Shown piece after piece: positions 23,011 through 34,447 of a DNA stretch of 64,000 nucleotides. A program made the translations under genes and the position numbers. This DNA comes from Lobulomyces angularis (taxonomy: Eukaryota; Chytridiomycota; Chytridiomycetes; Lobulomycetales; Lobulomycetaceae), in the NCBI GenBank assembly GCA_027604685.1, contig JADHYX010000041.1:348-64347 (forward strand), written 5' to 3'. The notes under the pieces were generated by a model. The model was given only the letters and a program-made list of their open reading frames with translations, had not been told where the DNA came from and searched no databases. How positions within the stretch are numbered: the stretch's first letter is position 1; the number at the start of each line of letters is the position of its first letter.

Positions 23011-23780
23011 TCAACTTTTATTAATAATGGGATTTTCTTTAACTTTCAGAATGCTCTTCAAATTAGCATCTCCTGTTGGATGGAGTTTCTCTTTAACAGC
23101 ATGTTTGCCAATTTCACTATTTTTTTTTTCTTCTATTTCATCATAAAATTCATGTATACCACTTTCTACAACAAAAAAAAGTAAATTATAACGCACTTTT
23201 TAGAATATAAATATTTACTTCTACTCGAAATAACACTTTTCCATCTAATTTTGGTATTTTCCTTTATTTCAAAACTACTCGCTGAGCTTTTTGAAATGGA
23301 ACAGTTGCTCCGTTGTTGTAATTGTTGTTCATGCAACATCTCTAAAATTTTCAAATTTTTTCTCTGCTTTAGCTTTCTTTTAAACATACAATAAGTAAAT
23401 AACAAAGCTATCAACATGAAAACCGCAAAGAGTGGCAAAGATATTTCTAAAAAAAGGCAATTTTCGTTAGGAATATTTTTGCATACAACAAAATAAAATA
23501 ATATCAATTATTAAGTCAAACCTAATATTCTTTTCAACAAATTGTTGATCTGATACTTGCTAGCGAGAGGCTCGTTGTCGTTATCATTGTAGGTATTTGG
23601 AATAAAAGTCGGATTTGCATAAATTGAGGTGCTAGTAAGAGAAATAGGTAACGAAAGAGTTGGATTGATGAGAGCATTACTGATGGATGCAGTATTTGTT
23701 GAGGGAAATGTAGTATGAGTAATTGTTAAGGTGAATAAAGGTTTCTCCTTTTTCCTTTTCGATAATTCAATAATTTTCAT
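23011..23780 (-). CDS. unknown single-pass membrane protein
   Basis: Not recognised. From ATG 23780 three exons join: an N-terminal Ser/Thr/Asn/Pro-rich region of about 80 residues (for example SISNALINPTLSLPISLTST), one transmembrane helix (ISLPLFAVFMLIALLFTYCM, about 23400-23455), a strongly basic juxtamembrane stretch (FKRKLKQRKNLK) and a charged tail (ESGIHEFYDEIEEKKNSEIG) ending NPIINKS at TGA 23011-23013. The basic residues after the helix favour a cytoplasmic C-terminus, making the Ser/Thr-rich part extracellular or lumenal. No signal peptide is seen at this start, so an upstream exon may be missing or the helix acts as a signal anchor. A small surface sensor or adhesin is one guess; function is unknown. 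Confidence 0.6.
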
Positions 23781-24666
23781 AATATTTTGTTCCAACTATT
23801 ATATTGTAAGAAAAATTAATAGTGGATATTGATAAAAATATCAAAGAACAAATTATTTTCACTTTGTTTTTATGAGGACTATTTTTTCCACAAAAAAAAA
23901 ATTTTGACAAAACAATTTTGACAACTTCTGATTTGTTATCTCTGTATGAAATTACAAAAGAAGGTGTTCACTTATGTTGGAATTCTGTAGTAAACTGAAA
24001 TTTACACTATTCACTTATAGCGAGATGAACCTCTACCTGAAGCAGGATTTTTTAGTTTTTTAAATTAATTCAATTGGAAATTTTTTTTTTAATATTTTTC
24101 TGGTTTACTTATATGATATAAAAATAATAACTCAGATATATAATATTTTTTTTTTATGAAATTATAATCTTTAATATTTTTTTAAAATGCATTTTATTTC
24201 CTGTTAAGCAATTTTTTTTTGATGTAAATTGCATCTTTTACACATTCGTTTAATTTAATTTCTTTAGAATTATGAATTAACACTTTCATTTTCACTTTCA
24301 TTGTAAAGTGGTAAAAAATCAAATTTTAATATTTGTATTGTTTTTTTCATATTTACATCAGATTATCCGTTCAGCAAAATCTCCATTCATTATAGGTTAA
24401 ATAATTTCCACTATTTTAAATTAGAGTCAATATATAATATTTCAACAACATACACTAAGATTCTCTTTCATGTATTTCAGGCTACCCATTTCAGTAAAAT
24501 ATTCCATTCAATAACATACGCCATTCAAGAAAAATTCTTTCAATTAAATGTACTTTTTAACAATATATGCCATAAAAAATAATACTTCTCAATTATATTA
24601 AAATTTCAACCAACAAAATTCCAATTTTTAGGGTTTTAATTAAAAATTTGTTCAAAGGATTATTAA
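23781..24666. other. divergent intergenic region
   Basis: About 890 bases between divergent genes (membrane protein on minus, APC13 on plus), so both promoters should lie here. Short similar phrases built on CCATTCA recur (about 24382, 24509, 24530), a weak degenerate repeat. No open frame or RNA gene was found. Confidence 0.5.
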
Positions 24667-24910
24667 ATGCGATCCAGAGGAAGGTTGATAGATGTGGTTG
24701 ATGATGAGTGGAGAAAGGATAAATTGGAAAGCGGTGACATTGAAATAAACGTAAAGGAAGAGTACCTATTACCTGAGGAAAAGGAGGATGGTAAAAGAGA
24801 AATTCTTTTTAACATTTACGAATTTAAGTTTAGATTGGTCACTTGTCAATAAAATTGATACTGACTGGATCGATCTAGGTTTTGATCAGTTTTTGCAGTC
24901 ATTAAATTAG
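24667..24910 (+). CDS. APC13: anaphase-promoting complex subunit 13
   Basis: A 66-residue protein in two exons split by a 43-nt intron (24791-24833, GTAAAA...TTTAG). The first exon reads MRSRGRLIDVVDDEWRKDKL followed by an acidic LPEE segment; the second gives DWSLVNKIDTDWIDLGF and ends at TAG 24908-24910. The pattern Gly-Arg-x-x-Asp-x-(V/I)-Asp-Asp-Glu-Trp-Arg-x-Asp-Lys-Leu, then acidic residues, then a Trp-x-Asp-Leu-(A/G) helix, is that of APC13 (Swm1 in yeast), which stabilises TPR subunits of the APC/C ubiquitin ligase. Length fits the family (about 70-75 residues). The intron hides the gene from simple open-frame searches. It lies 170 bases before VPS37 on the same strand. Confidence 0.85.
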
Positions 24911-25082
24911 TATTAATTATTACCAGTTTCTCTTATACGCCTATTTTCACTGTAATTTTTTGTTGGATAATTAAAAAGAGAGTTTTTATAGCAATAAAAT
25001 GTATTTTTCTTCAGGATATTTCTGGATTAACTTTTCTAAAATTGTAAAAAATTTGTAGTTTTAAAATTTATTGAAATTTTAT

Positions 25083-26256
25083 ATGGCAAATTCGTCTCCC
25101 TTTTTAGAGTTAAAGAATAAGCAAATATCAACGTTATTTAAAGAAATTCCAACTTTAGAACAAATAGAATTGAATTCTAGCTATAAAGTGAAGCTAAAAA
25201 ATTCCCATTTCTATTTAGTCATTAGCCTACCTACAAATTTTCCTCAAAGCTCACCAATTTTATCACTAAATCCAAGTCAAACTGCTTTCCATGAAATGAT
25301 TGATCAATGTGGCCATATAAAAAGTCAAAAACTTAATAATGGTTGGAGACAGCACTATAGCTTGGGAAAGACTTGTGCTGAAATTTTAACATTATTGAAT
25401 CAAAACCCTCCTACCTTAAATATTTCGCTCCAGCAACAAATTGCAATTGAAACTAATAATCCTGCTAATAATAGGTAATATTTTTTTTATAATCTTTAAA
25501 CTTTATTTTTGAGAAAGAAGTACTCCTCCACCAATACCACTGAAACAGTTTCAAAGTTCACCAATATCTCAACCGCAGTCACAGCCATATCAGCTGTTTC
25601 AGTATGATTTTTTGACAGATCTGAGAAAGAAAACGTAAGTTAACTAAAAGTTTTTTTTTTTTTTTTTTTTTTAGTAAGATAAAAAAAAGAAAAAAAAATA
25701 GTAATAAAAGAAAGTTAACGTTGTTGTTTTATTTTTTGATGCGATTTATGCAGTATTGAAGAATTAGAAGAATTAATTCTTGATGACAACGCATTTAAGG
25801 TGTACTTTAATGATATTACCCAAGTAAAAAACTTAAAGTTTAGTAGAGATGAAATTCAAATTCAAAATGAAACCTTATCTAAGGAAAATTTAGAAAAAGA
25901 AGAAAACTTGACTAGGATAAAAAACAATATGCTTTCTTTAATGGAAGAATACAGCATTGCTAGGGCCGAGTATGCCTCTGTTTTCGATGAGCTTTTAAAA
26001 GCTCAAGAGGTTTTTTACTTTTCATAAAAATATTTGTTTTTACCTTTATTCTTTGAAGAGGTTTTCCAATGATTCTATGATATCAATTTTAAAGAAACAT
26101 ATTGAAACTTATGAATCAAGTTCTGAGCTGTTACAAGCAAAATATTTCGAGCTGAAAGATTCTAATCTGAACGCTGATGACTTCTTAAAAAGCTTTTTGG
26201 AAGATAGAAAAAATTTTCACTTATACACATCAAAATTAGATAATTTTAAAAACTGA
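25083..26256 (+). CDS. VPS37: ESCRT-I subunit VPS37-like
   Basis: ESCRT-I sorts ubiquitinated cargo into multivesicular bodies. Start ATG 25083 (MANSSPFLELKNKQIS). Residues about 1-115 look like a UEV-type fold (YKVKLKNSHFYLVISLPTNF, PQSSPILSLNPSQ), as in the VPS37A branch. A Pro/Gln-rich linker follows (TPPPIPLKQFQSSPISQPQ). Then comes the helical Mod(r) domain (EELEELILDDNAFKVYFNDI, SRDEIQIQNETLSKENLEKE, EEYSIARAEYASVFDELLKA) and a last exon (FSNDSMISILKKHIETYESS, NADDFLKSFLEDRKNFH). Asp-Asn/Gly-x-Ala-Phe/Leu and the late FLxxFLxxRKxxHL phrase are typical of VPS37. Introns are at about 25476-25520, 25635-25753 (containing a T run of over 20) and 26010-26059. Stop TGA at 26254-26256. Confidence 0.88.
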
Positions 26257-26394
26257 CTGCCTAATTATTTTAAAATGAAACTATTTGGTTTATGAAAAAA
26301 CATGTAAAATTTATTTTCTAATTTAATATATATTAAAGATAATCAAACAATACAGAATTTAGTTTTAGGTGGTATAATCTTGACATTTTAAGAT

Positions 26395-26766
26395 TTATTT
26401 ACTTTCTTTTTTTCTTGGTCTTCCGACTTTTTTTTTAAAGTTAATAATTTTATTGTTATTGATTCCTCTCTCACTGTTATGAATACTTTCCTCAGAACTG
26501 TGCTGATTTTTTAATTTCTGAAAGTAAATTTTTTTAAAATTGTTGTTGTTTTTACTGAACTCCAAGTAGTTATTAAATCTTTGTAGTGAAAATGAACCTA
26601 CCGCTTTTATAATTTTATTATCTTTACTTCCATGCCTAAGTTTAAATACAATCCCTTTTTTTATATTTTTTTAAAAGTTGATTACATATTCAAAGTAATT
26701 ATTACCTGGTGAATTATCATCTTTTGAAACGGATTTTTTAGGATATTTCGATTTTCGTTTTACCAT
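26395..26766 (-). CDS. small basic protein with AT-hook-like motif, unknown
   Basis: Not recognised as a family. From ATG 26766 the protein starts MVKRKSKYPKKSVSKDDNSP and, after an intron (about 26652-26705), continues GIVFKLRHGSKDNKIIK. A further intron (about 26523-26606, GTAGGT...TTTCAG) probably joins to KLKNQHSSEESIHNSERG and ends KKKVGRPRKKESK at TAA 26395-26397. The final GRP core flanked by Lys/Arg is an AT-hook, which binds the minor groove of AT-rich DNA. Lysine richness at both ends suggests a nuclear, chromatin-associated protein. If the second intron is not used, about 28 residues are added in frame. Divergent from the gene at 27141. Confidence 0.5.
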
Positions 26767-27140
26767 TTATTTTTCATTAATATTTTTTGTTAGAATAAAA
26801 ATTTAATCAAAAAATTTTTTTGATATTTGGTAAATTTGATTGGTTAACGGATAATTGTACAAATAGAAAATAGCCACTGGTATCAATGATTTCAAGAAAC
26901 AAAGATGAATTTCTAAGTTTAAATTTTGTTAACATAATTTTTTATAGATTTTTTTTTTTTCTAAAATTAAAAAATGACATTTATGGCATACTTAATTTTT
27001 AGATTTATTAAATAAAATACAAACTAATTCAAATTTTTGAAAGGAAGAAAATTATATACGTTTAAGAGAACATTAATAGTTTGTTAAAAAAATAATATTT
27101 AACAATTTTTAATTTTTGAATTCAAAAAAAAAACCAAAAA
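26767..27140. other. divergent intergenic region
   Basis: About 370 bases between divergent small genes; a shared promoter region is expected. T- and A-runs only; nothing else recognised. Confidence 0.5.
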
Positions 27141-27617
27141 ATGATATCAAATATTAAATTTTCTGCGACTGTAAACTTAGGAAAAAGAAATTTCTTTACA
27201 GTTAATTTCAATACGTACTCGAAAAATGCGGAATTGTTCAACTGTAGGAAGAGATTTTCTTCAAATTTAGTAAAAAAAAATAGTAACAAGGTATTTTAAT
27301 TGAATTTTATCTGAAACAACTTTTTGTCTTTTTAATTTTTATGACTCTTCATAGGTGGAAGTAAGAAAAAATATTTTCAATGATCCATCAATAACAAAAT
27401 TAAATACTGTGGATGACTTAAAACAAGTAAAAAAAAAATTTCATGCGTAACTACTTTTTTAATGTTATTTTAACCCCAGAGTAAGCAGGAAAAATTGGCT
27501 CTTATCAGGGAAAAAAGAAATCTTCGAAAAAAAAATCAAAGACCTCCTGGTGATTTATTTGTTAAAGTTTGTGTTGCTGGAACTGTTTTATTTTTTATCT
27601 TTGGAATTGTTTTATAA
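27141..27617 (+). CDS. small mitochondrial-type single-pass membrane protein, unknown
   Basis: Three exons starting at ATG 27141 give about 120 residues. The N-terminus (MISNIKFSATVNLGKRNFFT, then CRKRFSSNLVKK) has many basic and hydroxylated residues, no early acids and an R-F-S-S processing-like site, as expected of a mitochondrial presequence. The middle is charged (EKLALIREKRNLRKKNQRPP), and the protein ends in one helix (LFVKVCVAGTVLFFIFGIVL) immediately before TAA at 27615-27617. The layout resembles small inner-membrane or respiratory assembly proteins, but no specific family was recognised. Introns are at about 27291-27354 and 27427-27480; both are frame-preserving in the joined product. 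Confidence 0.6.
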
Positions 27618-27837
27618 TGTTTCTTACTGATAATATTGTTAAAAGTCTGAAGCGTTTTGTGAAAGCTTTCAGATTTATGTTACCCAAATTTTTCTTACTT
27701 TTCTTTTTTAATTTTGACAAATGTTAAAAAATAATGTTATATATCATCACAGTCTTTCTCGTTAAAAATACTTTTCTCATCTTTATTAATTCGATCAGTC
27801 ACGACTAGGTAGCAAACGAAAAAATAAAAAATTTTTT

Positions 27838-28979
27838 TTATACAAGCATAATACCATTTGAAACAATATCTTCATCATCTGAGTCAATTTCAAACTTTTT
27901 CATTTTTAATTTTTTCCCCTTGCTGCCGTGGAATGTTGAGCAACTTACTTCTTCAATCAATGGCTTTGATTGTTCCGTTTTTACAGGTTTCAGTGAAACA
28001 CCAGTTTCTTGTTTATCCACATCGCAACCTCCTGATTTTATAATATTTATTATTTCATCCACATTAGCAACTTCTTTCTCAGAATTATAACGCTTTTTAA
28101 AATCTTCTTCTTGCTGTTCATCTAACTTTTTGGCAGCTTTCACTTCTTCCAGAGAATTTACCTAATAAACTTAACATTAAAAATTTGATTATACTGCAAG
28201 AATTTTTACTTTAATAGGAATGCCATTATTGCTCCAACCAAATGGTCCTACAAATAAAAATTTTGTTAATGTTATGAATCAAAGAAACTCACCATGATAA
28301 TAATTCTTTATCAACGCATGTTGCCGTAATTCTAAAGAAAAAAAAACATATTTTTTTTATTGAATAAATTTCCACACATTATACGTTACTTGTTGCTGGT
28401 AAAACAACTTCAAAAGTTTCTTTTATACATCCAAATGCCAAATCAATAATATCGTTTTTGAAGCTTTCATTGTTTTCAACTTTTTTAATTGTTTCAAAAG
28501 AGAATATGCAGTCTGATACCAAATATGGTCCAACTAAATCCTTGTATTAGTATCATCAATACAAATAAATTAAACATTTTTACATTCATCTTCTCCAACT
28601 CGCAGTTCACTTAAAATTATAGGTATGTCAAGTTCATCATTCGGCTTTTTTATATCAGCTGTTTTACAAAAATTTATATAATGTTTTGTTATGTTTTTAT
28701 ATTTATTTTGAGCTGTGGTTTTTACTGAAAACACTTTTATTATTTTATCTTTTTTATTTGGTTGAACTTTACTTAAACTAAAAAAAAAAAATTAAAAATA
28801 GGAAAGTAAATAGTTAGTATTTGCTAATTTGATCTTTTTTTTTACATATTATCAAAAGTTTTTTTTAACGATGGATTAGAATTCAAAGCATTTTTCATTA
28901 GCATTTCAAAATCCTACATATTAGAAACTGCACATTTGCATATTAGACTTACATCATTTTTAGGAAGATGACAATTCAT
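27838..28979 (-). CDS. PIH1-domain protein (dynein-assembly / R2TP type)
   Basis: Start ATG 28979 (MNCHLPKND, then FEMLMKNALNSNPSLKKTFD). The central part (VFSVKTTAQNKYKNITKHYI, NFCKTADIKKP, IPIILSELRVGEDE, GPYLVSDCIFSFETI, IDLAFGCIKETFEV) follows the PIH1-domain order: a KT..N.K.FIN.C. strand, an IP..L acidic loop, and a Y.V.D..F strand followed by a helix. It then reads YYHGPFGWSNNGIPIK and a charged, Glu/Lys-rich tail ending SNGIMLV. PIH1 proteins work with HSP90 and R2TP in preassembly of axonemal dyneins (DNAAF/PIH1D2 types) or of snoRNPs. With IFT144 and a WDR49-like gene nearby, an axonemal role is plausible but unproven. About six short introns. Subfamily not assigned. Confidence 0.65.
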
Positions 28980-29155
28980 AATTAACGCTATCGTATCTAT
29001 CTTAAGTGTTTTAAATTGTATATGCCTGCTTATCTGAGTTTGAAAAAATGGAAAATTAGTTACAGAAATATAATGGGAAATTAATAAACCAAAATATATA
29101 AACTACAACCATACAAAAAAACTTAGTTTTAAAAAATAAAAATTTAAAAGTTTTC

Positions 29156-32100
29156 TTATATGCCCTGCATTTGCCTGTTAACCAATTTCTTATATTTTCC
29201 ATTTTCATCTCTTCCCATTAATTCTTTATGTTTACCTTAACAATATGTTCAAGCTTGAATATAATTTATTTCAAAAAAAATACCTGACTCCACAACAACA
29301 CCATTTTCTATCAAAGCAATTTTGTCAGCATTAACAACTGTTGATAATCTATGCGCTATTACTACAACCGTTCTTCCTATCATAGCCCTGTCAATAGCTT
29401 CTTGAACAAGATGTTCTGACTAATAAAACACTTCAACACTTATCCTATAATATAACCATACCTCAGCATCTAAAGCACTAGTAGCTTCGTCAAGTAATAA
29501 AATTTTGGGATTCAGCAGAAATGCTCTTGAGATAGCTAATCTTTGTTTTTGTCCTCCACTAAAATTATTATAATTAAAAGTGCAGATTTATTATATTTCC
29601 TTACCTTAACCGAACTCCTCTCTCGCCAACTATAGTGTTATAACCTAACAAAAAAAAAAATTGATTCCAATGTGATGATTCAAGTGTAAATTACCTTCCG
29701 GAAAGGCTTGTACAAATTCATGAGCATTTGCTTTTTTGGCAGCTTCAAAAATTTCTTCATCCAATGGTAGTCTATCTTTTCTATTCCATCCATAAGCAAT
29801 ATTTTCCCTTATAGTTCCACTAAACAATACAGGTTCTTGTGAAACTAAACCAATTTCTCCTCTATACCACTCTAAATCAGTATTTCTTAAATTCAATCTA
29901 TCATCAAGTAAAATATCTCCTTCAACTGGATCATAAAATCGAAGGATTAAACTCATCACTGTAGATTTCCCTTGACCTGATGGTCCTACCAGTGCAAGGA
30001 TTTTTCCAGGCTCCAAATCAAGATTTAGGCCTACCATATTGTTATAAATTTAGAAATGAAATAAAAAAAGTTAAAATAATTTATTTCCAAATTGTAAGTT
30101 AGCAAACCTTTTAAAACAGGAGCATCTTTTCTAGTTGGATAAACAAAGGAAACATTTTTAAAACTAATTTTCCCTTTAAAGTTGGTCAATGTTATACCAC
30201 CTAAATTCACACATAGTTAAGATTTACAGAAATGAAATAAGATTATAATAACCAGAAGTTCCAATTTTGGGAATTTTGTCATCGATTAATTCAAAGATTC
30301 TTTGAGATGAACCAATGCATTGCATAAAATCCCCCCAAAGTGAACTAAAAAAAAATAGACCAGTTATACTATCTAATACAGCAAATAAGTAACCTCAATG
30401 CACCGAAACATATTGCCAAACTTAAAGTATACATCAAAAAGGAAGTAAGTAATCCACCTGTAATCTCATTTCGCATAACTAAAATACCTCCATAATACAA
30501 TACTAAGGCTAATGCAGCTTGGGGGAAAAATCCTACTGCTCCCATGAATATGGCGGATAATTTAGCGATTCTTTGAATTTTCTGTTAATTAAGTAAATGT
30601 AAAAAAATACCTGATTCCGATATTATGCGTAACTGCAATTTCTTTAGTGTACTGAGTTAGTGAATACTGTTCTTTTGCAAAGGAACGGACAGTTCTGATT
30701 TGAGAAATCACTTCTTGGGCTTTTAAAAAATAAAAATAAAATTAACCTCTTTTAAAGTTCAATTACCTAAAGACGATGAATCAGCCAATTTATTCTGGAA
30801 TAATTCTTGCAAATCAGAAACATAATTTCCATATAATACGGCAATTATCACAACTAAGGGAACAGCTAGAAACAAATTTATTAATTCTCAAAAAAAAAAT
30901 TCTAAGCAATACTTGAAAACATCAGCAGTGTCAATTTCCACGATAAGAAAACCATTATTACAAAACAGCCAATACCTTGTGTCAGATTGCGCAATAATAC
31001 TGATATATTTACAGTTAATCCTGACTGCATAGCTTGAGTGTCCGATGATAACCTTTATTTTTGTGTTAAAGAGTTATCATTGATACTTATCAATGCATGT
31101 TACCTAGAAAGCAAATCTCCCTAAATATATATTACTAAAATGTATATCTTAATTAAATTACAGTTTTTGTTTCATCAAAAAACTCCACATCCTGTAAAAT
31201 AATAGCTCTGAATACATCGCAGCGCAACCTCTTAACGATACAATACCCAGAAAGAGTAAAAGCATAACTTCTTATGTATCCTGAAACTCCCCCAATAATA
31301 AACACTAGAAATAAAGTACTAACGACGTTGGTAAGGTGTTCCGCCGTTGTGTTCTCGTCACTTTTTGATACTGAATCCACCACTTCTCCAAAGTAGTAAG
31401 GTATCGCTAACTGATTTGAAATTAAAAAACAAAAATTAGATTTTTTCTAGCACCTGAGTTGCGCTATTTACCTATCAATGATAATAGGTATTTAATCAAA
31501 CCAATATGTAATACTTACAAAGAGAGCAATCATTCCTATGATAATAACTTTCCAGTCTGGTTTCAACAATAGAAATAGTCTTTTATATGAAATTTTGTGC
31601 TTAGATTTTACTTCTGTTTCAATTTCTGGTGTATCATTTACCGGTGAAGTAGGAACATCAACGTAATCAAGGTTTTTAATCCAATCGTTCAATTTAAAAC
31701 ACGCGGCAAAGAATTGTAAGCCACTTAATTTTTACATCAGTAAGTTAATATAATTTAAAAATAGTAGTAACCTCAACATTCCAGAAACAAAAATCATTGA
31801 ATATACAAAGAAGGAATAAACGAAAAATTGTTGAAGTCCGTAGGATTTTATGCAATATAATTTGTAGATCAGGTATAGGAAATTTAAAGTTGCAAATAAT
31901 ATAATCAAAAACTTCCCAAAGTTTAAATGAACTGGGTTATGATGAAACTTTTGAACATAGCTAGCCGCAAAAAAAGTAAGGACTGAGCTTGCAACTGAAA
32001 AAATTGGTAGATCTAATAGGGTTTTTTCCGGTTCAAATAATGAACTCTACTAAAAATTAAAGATATAAACTGATATTTAATATACTTACAAAAGATTTTT

Positions 32101-32251
32101 TTACTAAATCAAAAAAGGTAACATCATTGTTCTTGATGCCTACTACACTGATACAAAAGAAAAACAAATGCGCAACAGCTGATAGGAAAATGAAAGGTAG
32201 CAATTGCTTATTAGTTGACTTCTTCAATTTACTTCCAGACTCAACATCCAT
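29156..32251 (-). CDS. ABCB-type half transporter with N-terminal TMD0 (TAPL/ABCB9-like)
   Basis: ATP-driven membrane exporter. From ATG 32251 there is an extra domain of about four helices before the core ([78 protein letters not shown]), then a six-helix ABC domain (starting [62 protein letters not shown]). The nucleotide-binding domain is complete: Walker [11 protein letters not shown]-loop [10 protein letters not shown], signature LSGGQKQRL, Walker [14 protein letters not shown]-loop IAHRLS. It ends NRQMQGI at TAA 29156-29158. A TMD0 on a peptide-transporter-like core is the plan of TAPL/ABCB9 (lysosomal peptide export). ABCB8/10 mitochondrial types are the alternative, but no presequence is seen. 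Confidence 0.85.
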
Positions 32252-32550
32252 TTTTTTTTTTCTGATCTTAAAAATTTTTTTTGGAGGAGGCCTCCCATTA
32301 TCAAAAAGTTCAGTACGGAAGTATGAAAAATTTCAAAGGATTGGCTATATTCTAATATTGGACAGATTTAACATAAAAAAAAAATTTAGTTTATTTACAG
32401 CTCAAAGGTCTAGTTTTAAATATGAATACACATCTCAAATACTATTGCAAATTATAAAACTTAAACTAAAAAACACAGTATTAAAATGAAATTTACAGCG
32501 ATCCACGCTTTGCTTTCCATTACTATCTACTTTTCGTTTTCCATTACTTT

Positions 32551-32994
32551 CTACCTTTTTTTAGGAGGATTTCCATCCTCACCATTTATAGCTGCACGCA
32601 GATAAGTTAATACGGCAAAAAATTGACACATAGCACCTGTCATTGTAGGAGCATTAAGTAATGCAGGAGCAATTCCAAGTGATAGTAGAAAGCTTCTGAT
32701 GTAGTAATTTGTCGACAAAACCCCAAGTTTTATCTTTTGATATTCTAACAGTAAGAAGATAATTGGTATAATACTAGTTAAAAAATTATTAATTACTTAA
32801 TTGGAAAATAAAAATAAAGAAACCTACATATTTATTATTGCAGAGATGTTCACAGGTAAACTAGGCATCAACGTATTAGGATACCATAAACTAATCAAAC
32901 CACCAGTTAATATAAAAAAATTTGATGAACAAGATTGATTTGATGCCCAACCTCCCCATAAAAACCGAGAATTTTTTCCTAGTTGTTTTGACAT
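32551..32994 (-). CDS. cytochrome b-245 light chain (p22phox / NoxD-like)
   Basis: Small integral membrane partner that stabilises NADPH oxidase flavocytochromes. Start ATG 32994. Two exons give about 125 residues: MSKQLGKNSRFLWGGWASNQ, then ILTGGLISLWYP, IIPIIFLLLEYQKIKLGVLS, TNYYIRSFLLSLGIAPALLN and FFAVLTYLRAAINGED. Against vertebrate p22phox the order W..WAN.Q, (L)ITGG, LLEYPR.KR, TRNYYVRA, then Y.LAA.RGE is matched. The proline-rich regulatory C-terminal tail of animal p22phox is absent; the protein stops 11 residues later at NGEDGNPPKKR (TAG 32551-32553), as in fungal NoxD proteins. No NOX catalytic gene is in the window. It lies 300 bases upstream of the ABC transporter on the same strand. 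Confidence 0.85.
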
Positions 32995-34447
32995 TTTGCT
33001 GGTAAATTATTCTGCAATTAATTAAAATGTGAAACAACTTTTATTGTTACTTGCAGTTATTTTTATATTATCCATTATGAAGCTTTTTATTAAATATAAT
33101 GGAAGCCCCTCAGTTTTGCCCAAAATTAAATTTTAGTAATTTAGAGGAAAAACTGTATTATTTTTAGGGTTGGTGGCAGGAAAAAATTAGCCAGACGCTA
33201 GCCAAAGGCTCGCCAAATTGGCTCTCCTAGCTACTTTTTTTTTGGAAATTAGCTTCATTTTGACTTTCTCAAAAACACTCAAAATTTCATTTAGGAAGAA
33301 GAGTTATATGTAAGATGACGATAGCAAGCAGGAAATGGCGTTGAATTAAGTAGTTTTGAAATAAATGAGTGAGGTAAGCAGATAGGTTAATCTGGTGTTA
33401 GGTTTTAGGGTATTTGATTAACTATTTTAGGAAAAAACAAAAACCCCAAATCCTAAACTCTAAACGAGAAAGCAACACAAATTGCTCCAGAACTTGTGAA
33501 ACAACAGGTTTTATACTGTAAAAATTTTATTAAATGACTAATTTTTTTCTTCGGTACATACAGGTTCGACTAAAAAAAGTATAATCAAACTTATGACAAA
33601 TATATATTATTACTAGTGGACAAAACATAAAAGTTTTTTTCCGATAGTAGGAATTTTTTCTCTAGAATTTGCCACAAAAGTCACTTTAAAAGACTCCAAT
33701 TCTCCACATTTATTATTTAATAATCATTTATTAATTTTTGTTTATTCATGAAATTTTTAAATGTAACAGTTATAAATTGATGCATTTTCTATTCAATATT
33801 CAAGAATAAACAACTTAAAATTAAATATACAAAAACTATTCTATAATTGATATAATTAAATAAATAAAAAATTAATAAAATTAATAAAAATTATATATAA
33901 ATTGTATGATAGTGACATAAAACCAGAACCACCTTATCCTTGTAGATTTAATCTATTATACCCTTTGCTTATCTGCATAAAATAAATGTTCACCAATCCT
34001 TATAAGGTTTCCTACCCTACAAATTAATTTTTGAATAACAATCTTCTCTCTATAATTACAATAGAATATTGAGCTCAATTGCGATTATTTTAGATTATTT
34101 CTTGCAAGTAATTTTCAAAGCAAACAAACAGACAAATAATTTCTAAATTCAAAAATTGGAATCAATTGATAATTTGATATCCTGCAATAAATCCTTACAA
34201 ACTTAAAAGTGGTTTATAAATTGTGATGAATTATCTATTTAGGGAGTTAAACTCAAGTTAATTTTATTTGCATGAATTGAAAATCCTTTTTCAAGTGCGG
34301 AAGATAATGATATGGAAGCATTTTAACAGAAGTGAAGCAATTATAAAAACTTAAATGTATTGGAGAAAGCAATTTTCTAATATAACTGTATTTTTTAAAT
34401 CTAGTTAAAACATCTAAAGTAATCTATTTTTTTTAACTATCCACAAC
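32995..34447. other. long intergenic region with a small GC-richer patch
   Basis: About 1.45 kb without a recognisable gene. Near 33188-33232 lies a GC-richer patch with overlapping short inverted repeats (GCTAGC at about 33197 and GCCAAATTGGC at 33212-33222). Phrases such as GGTTTTAGGGTATTT follow. Frames are closed on both strands, and no tRNA fold was recognised. The rest is AT-rich, including the promoter of p22phox and the 3' region of the b561 gene. Confidence 0.5.

Noticed and set aside
32127..32489. 120-codon open frame on plus near the start of the ABC transporter
   Set aside because: Overlaps the TMD0 exon antisense and then runs into low-complexity A/T sequence; no motif.
33560..33600. 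GGTTCGACT resembling a tRNA B box
   Set aside because: No A box upstream and no cloverleaf can be drawn around it.
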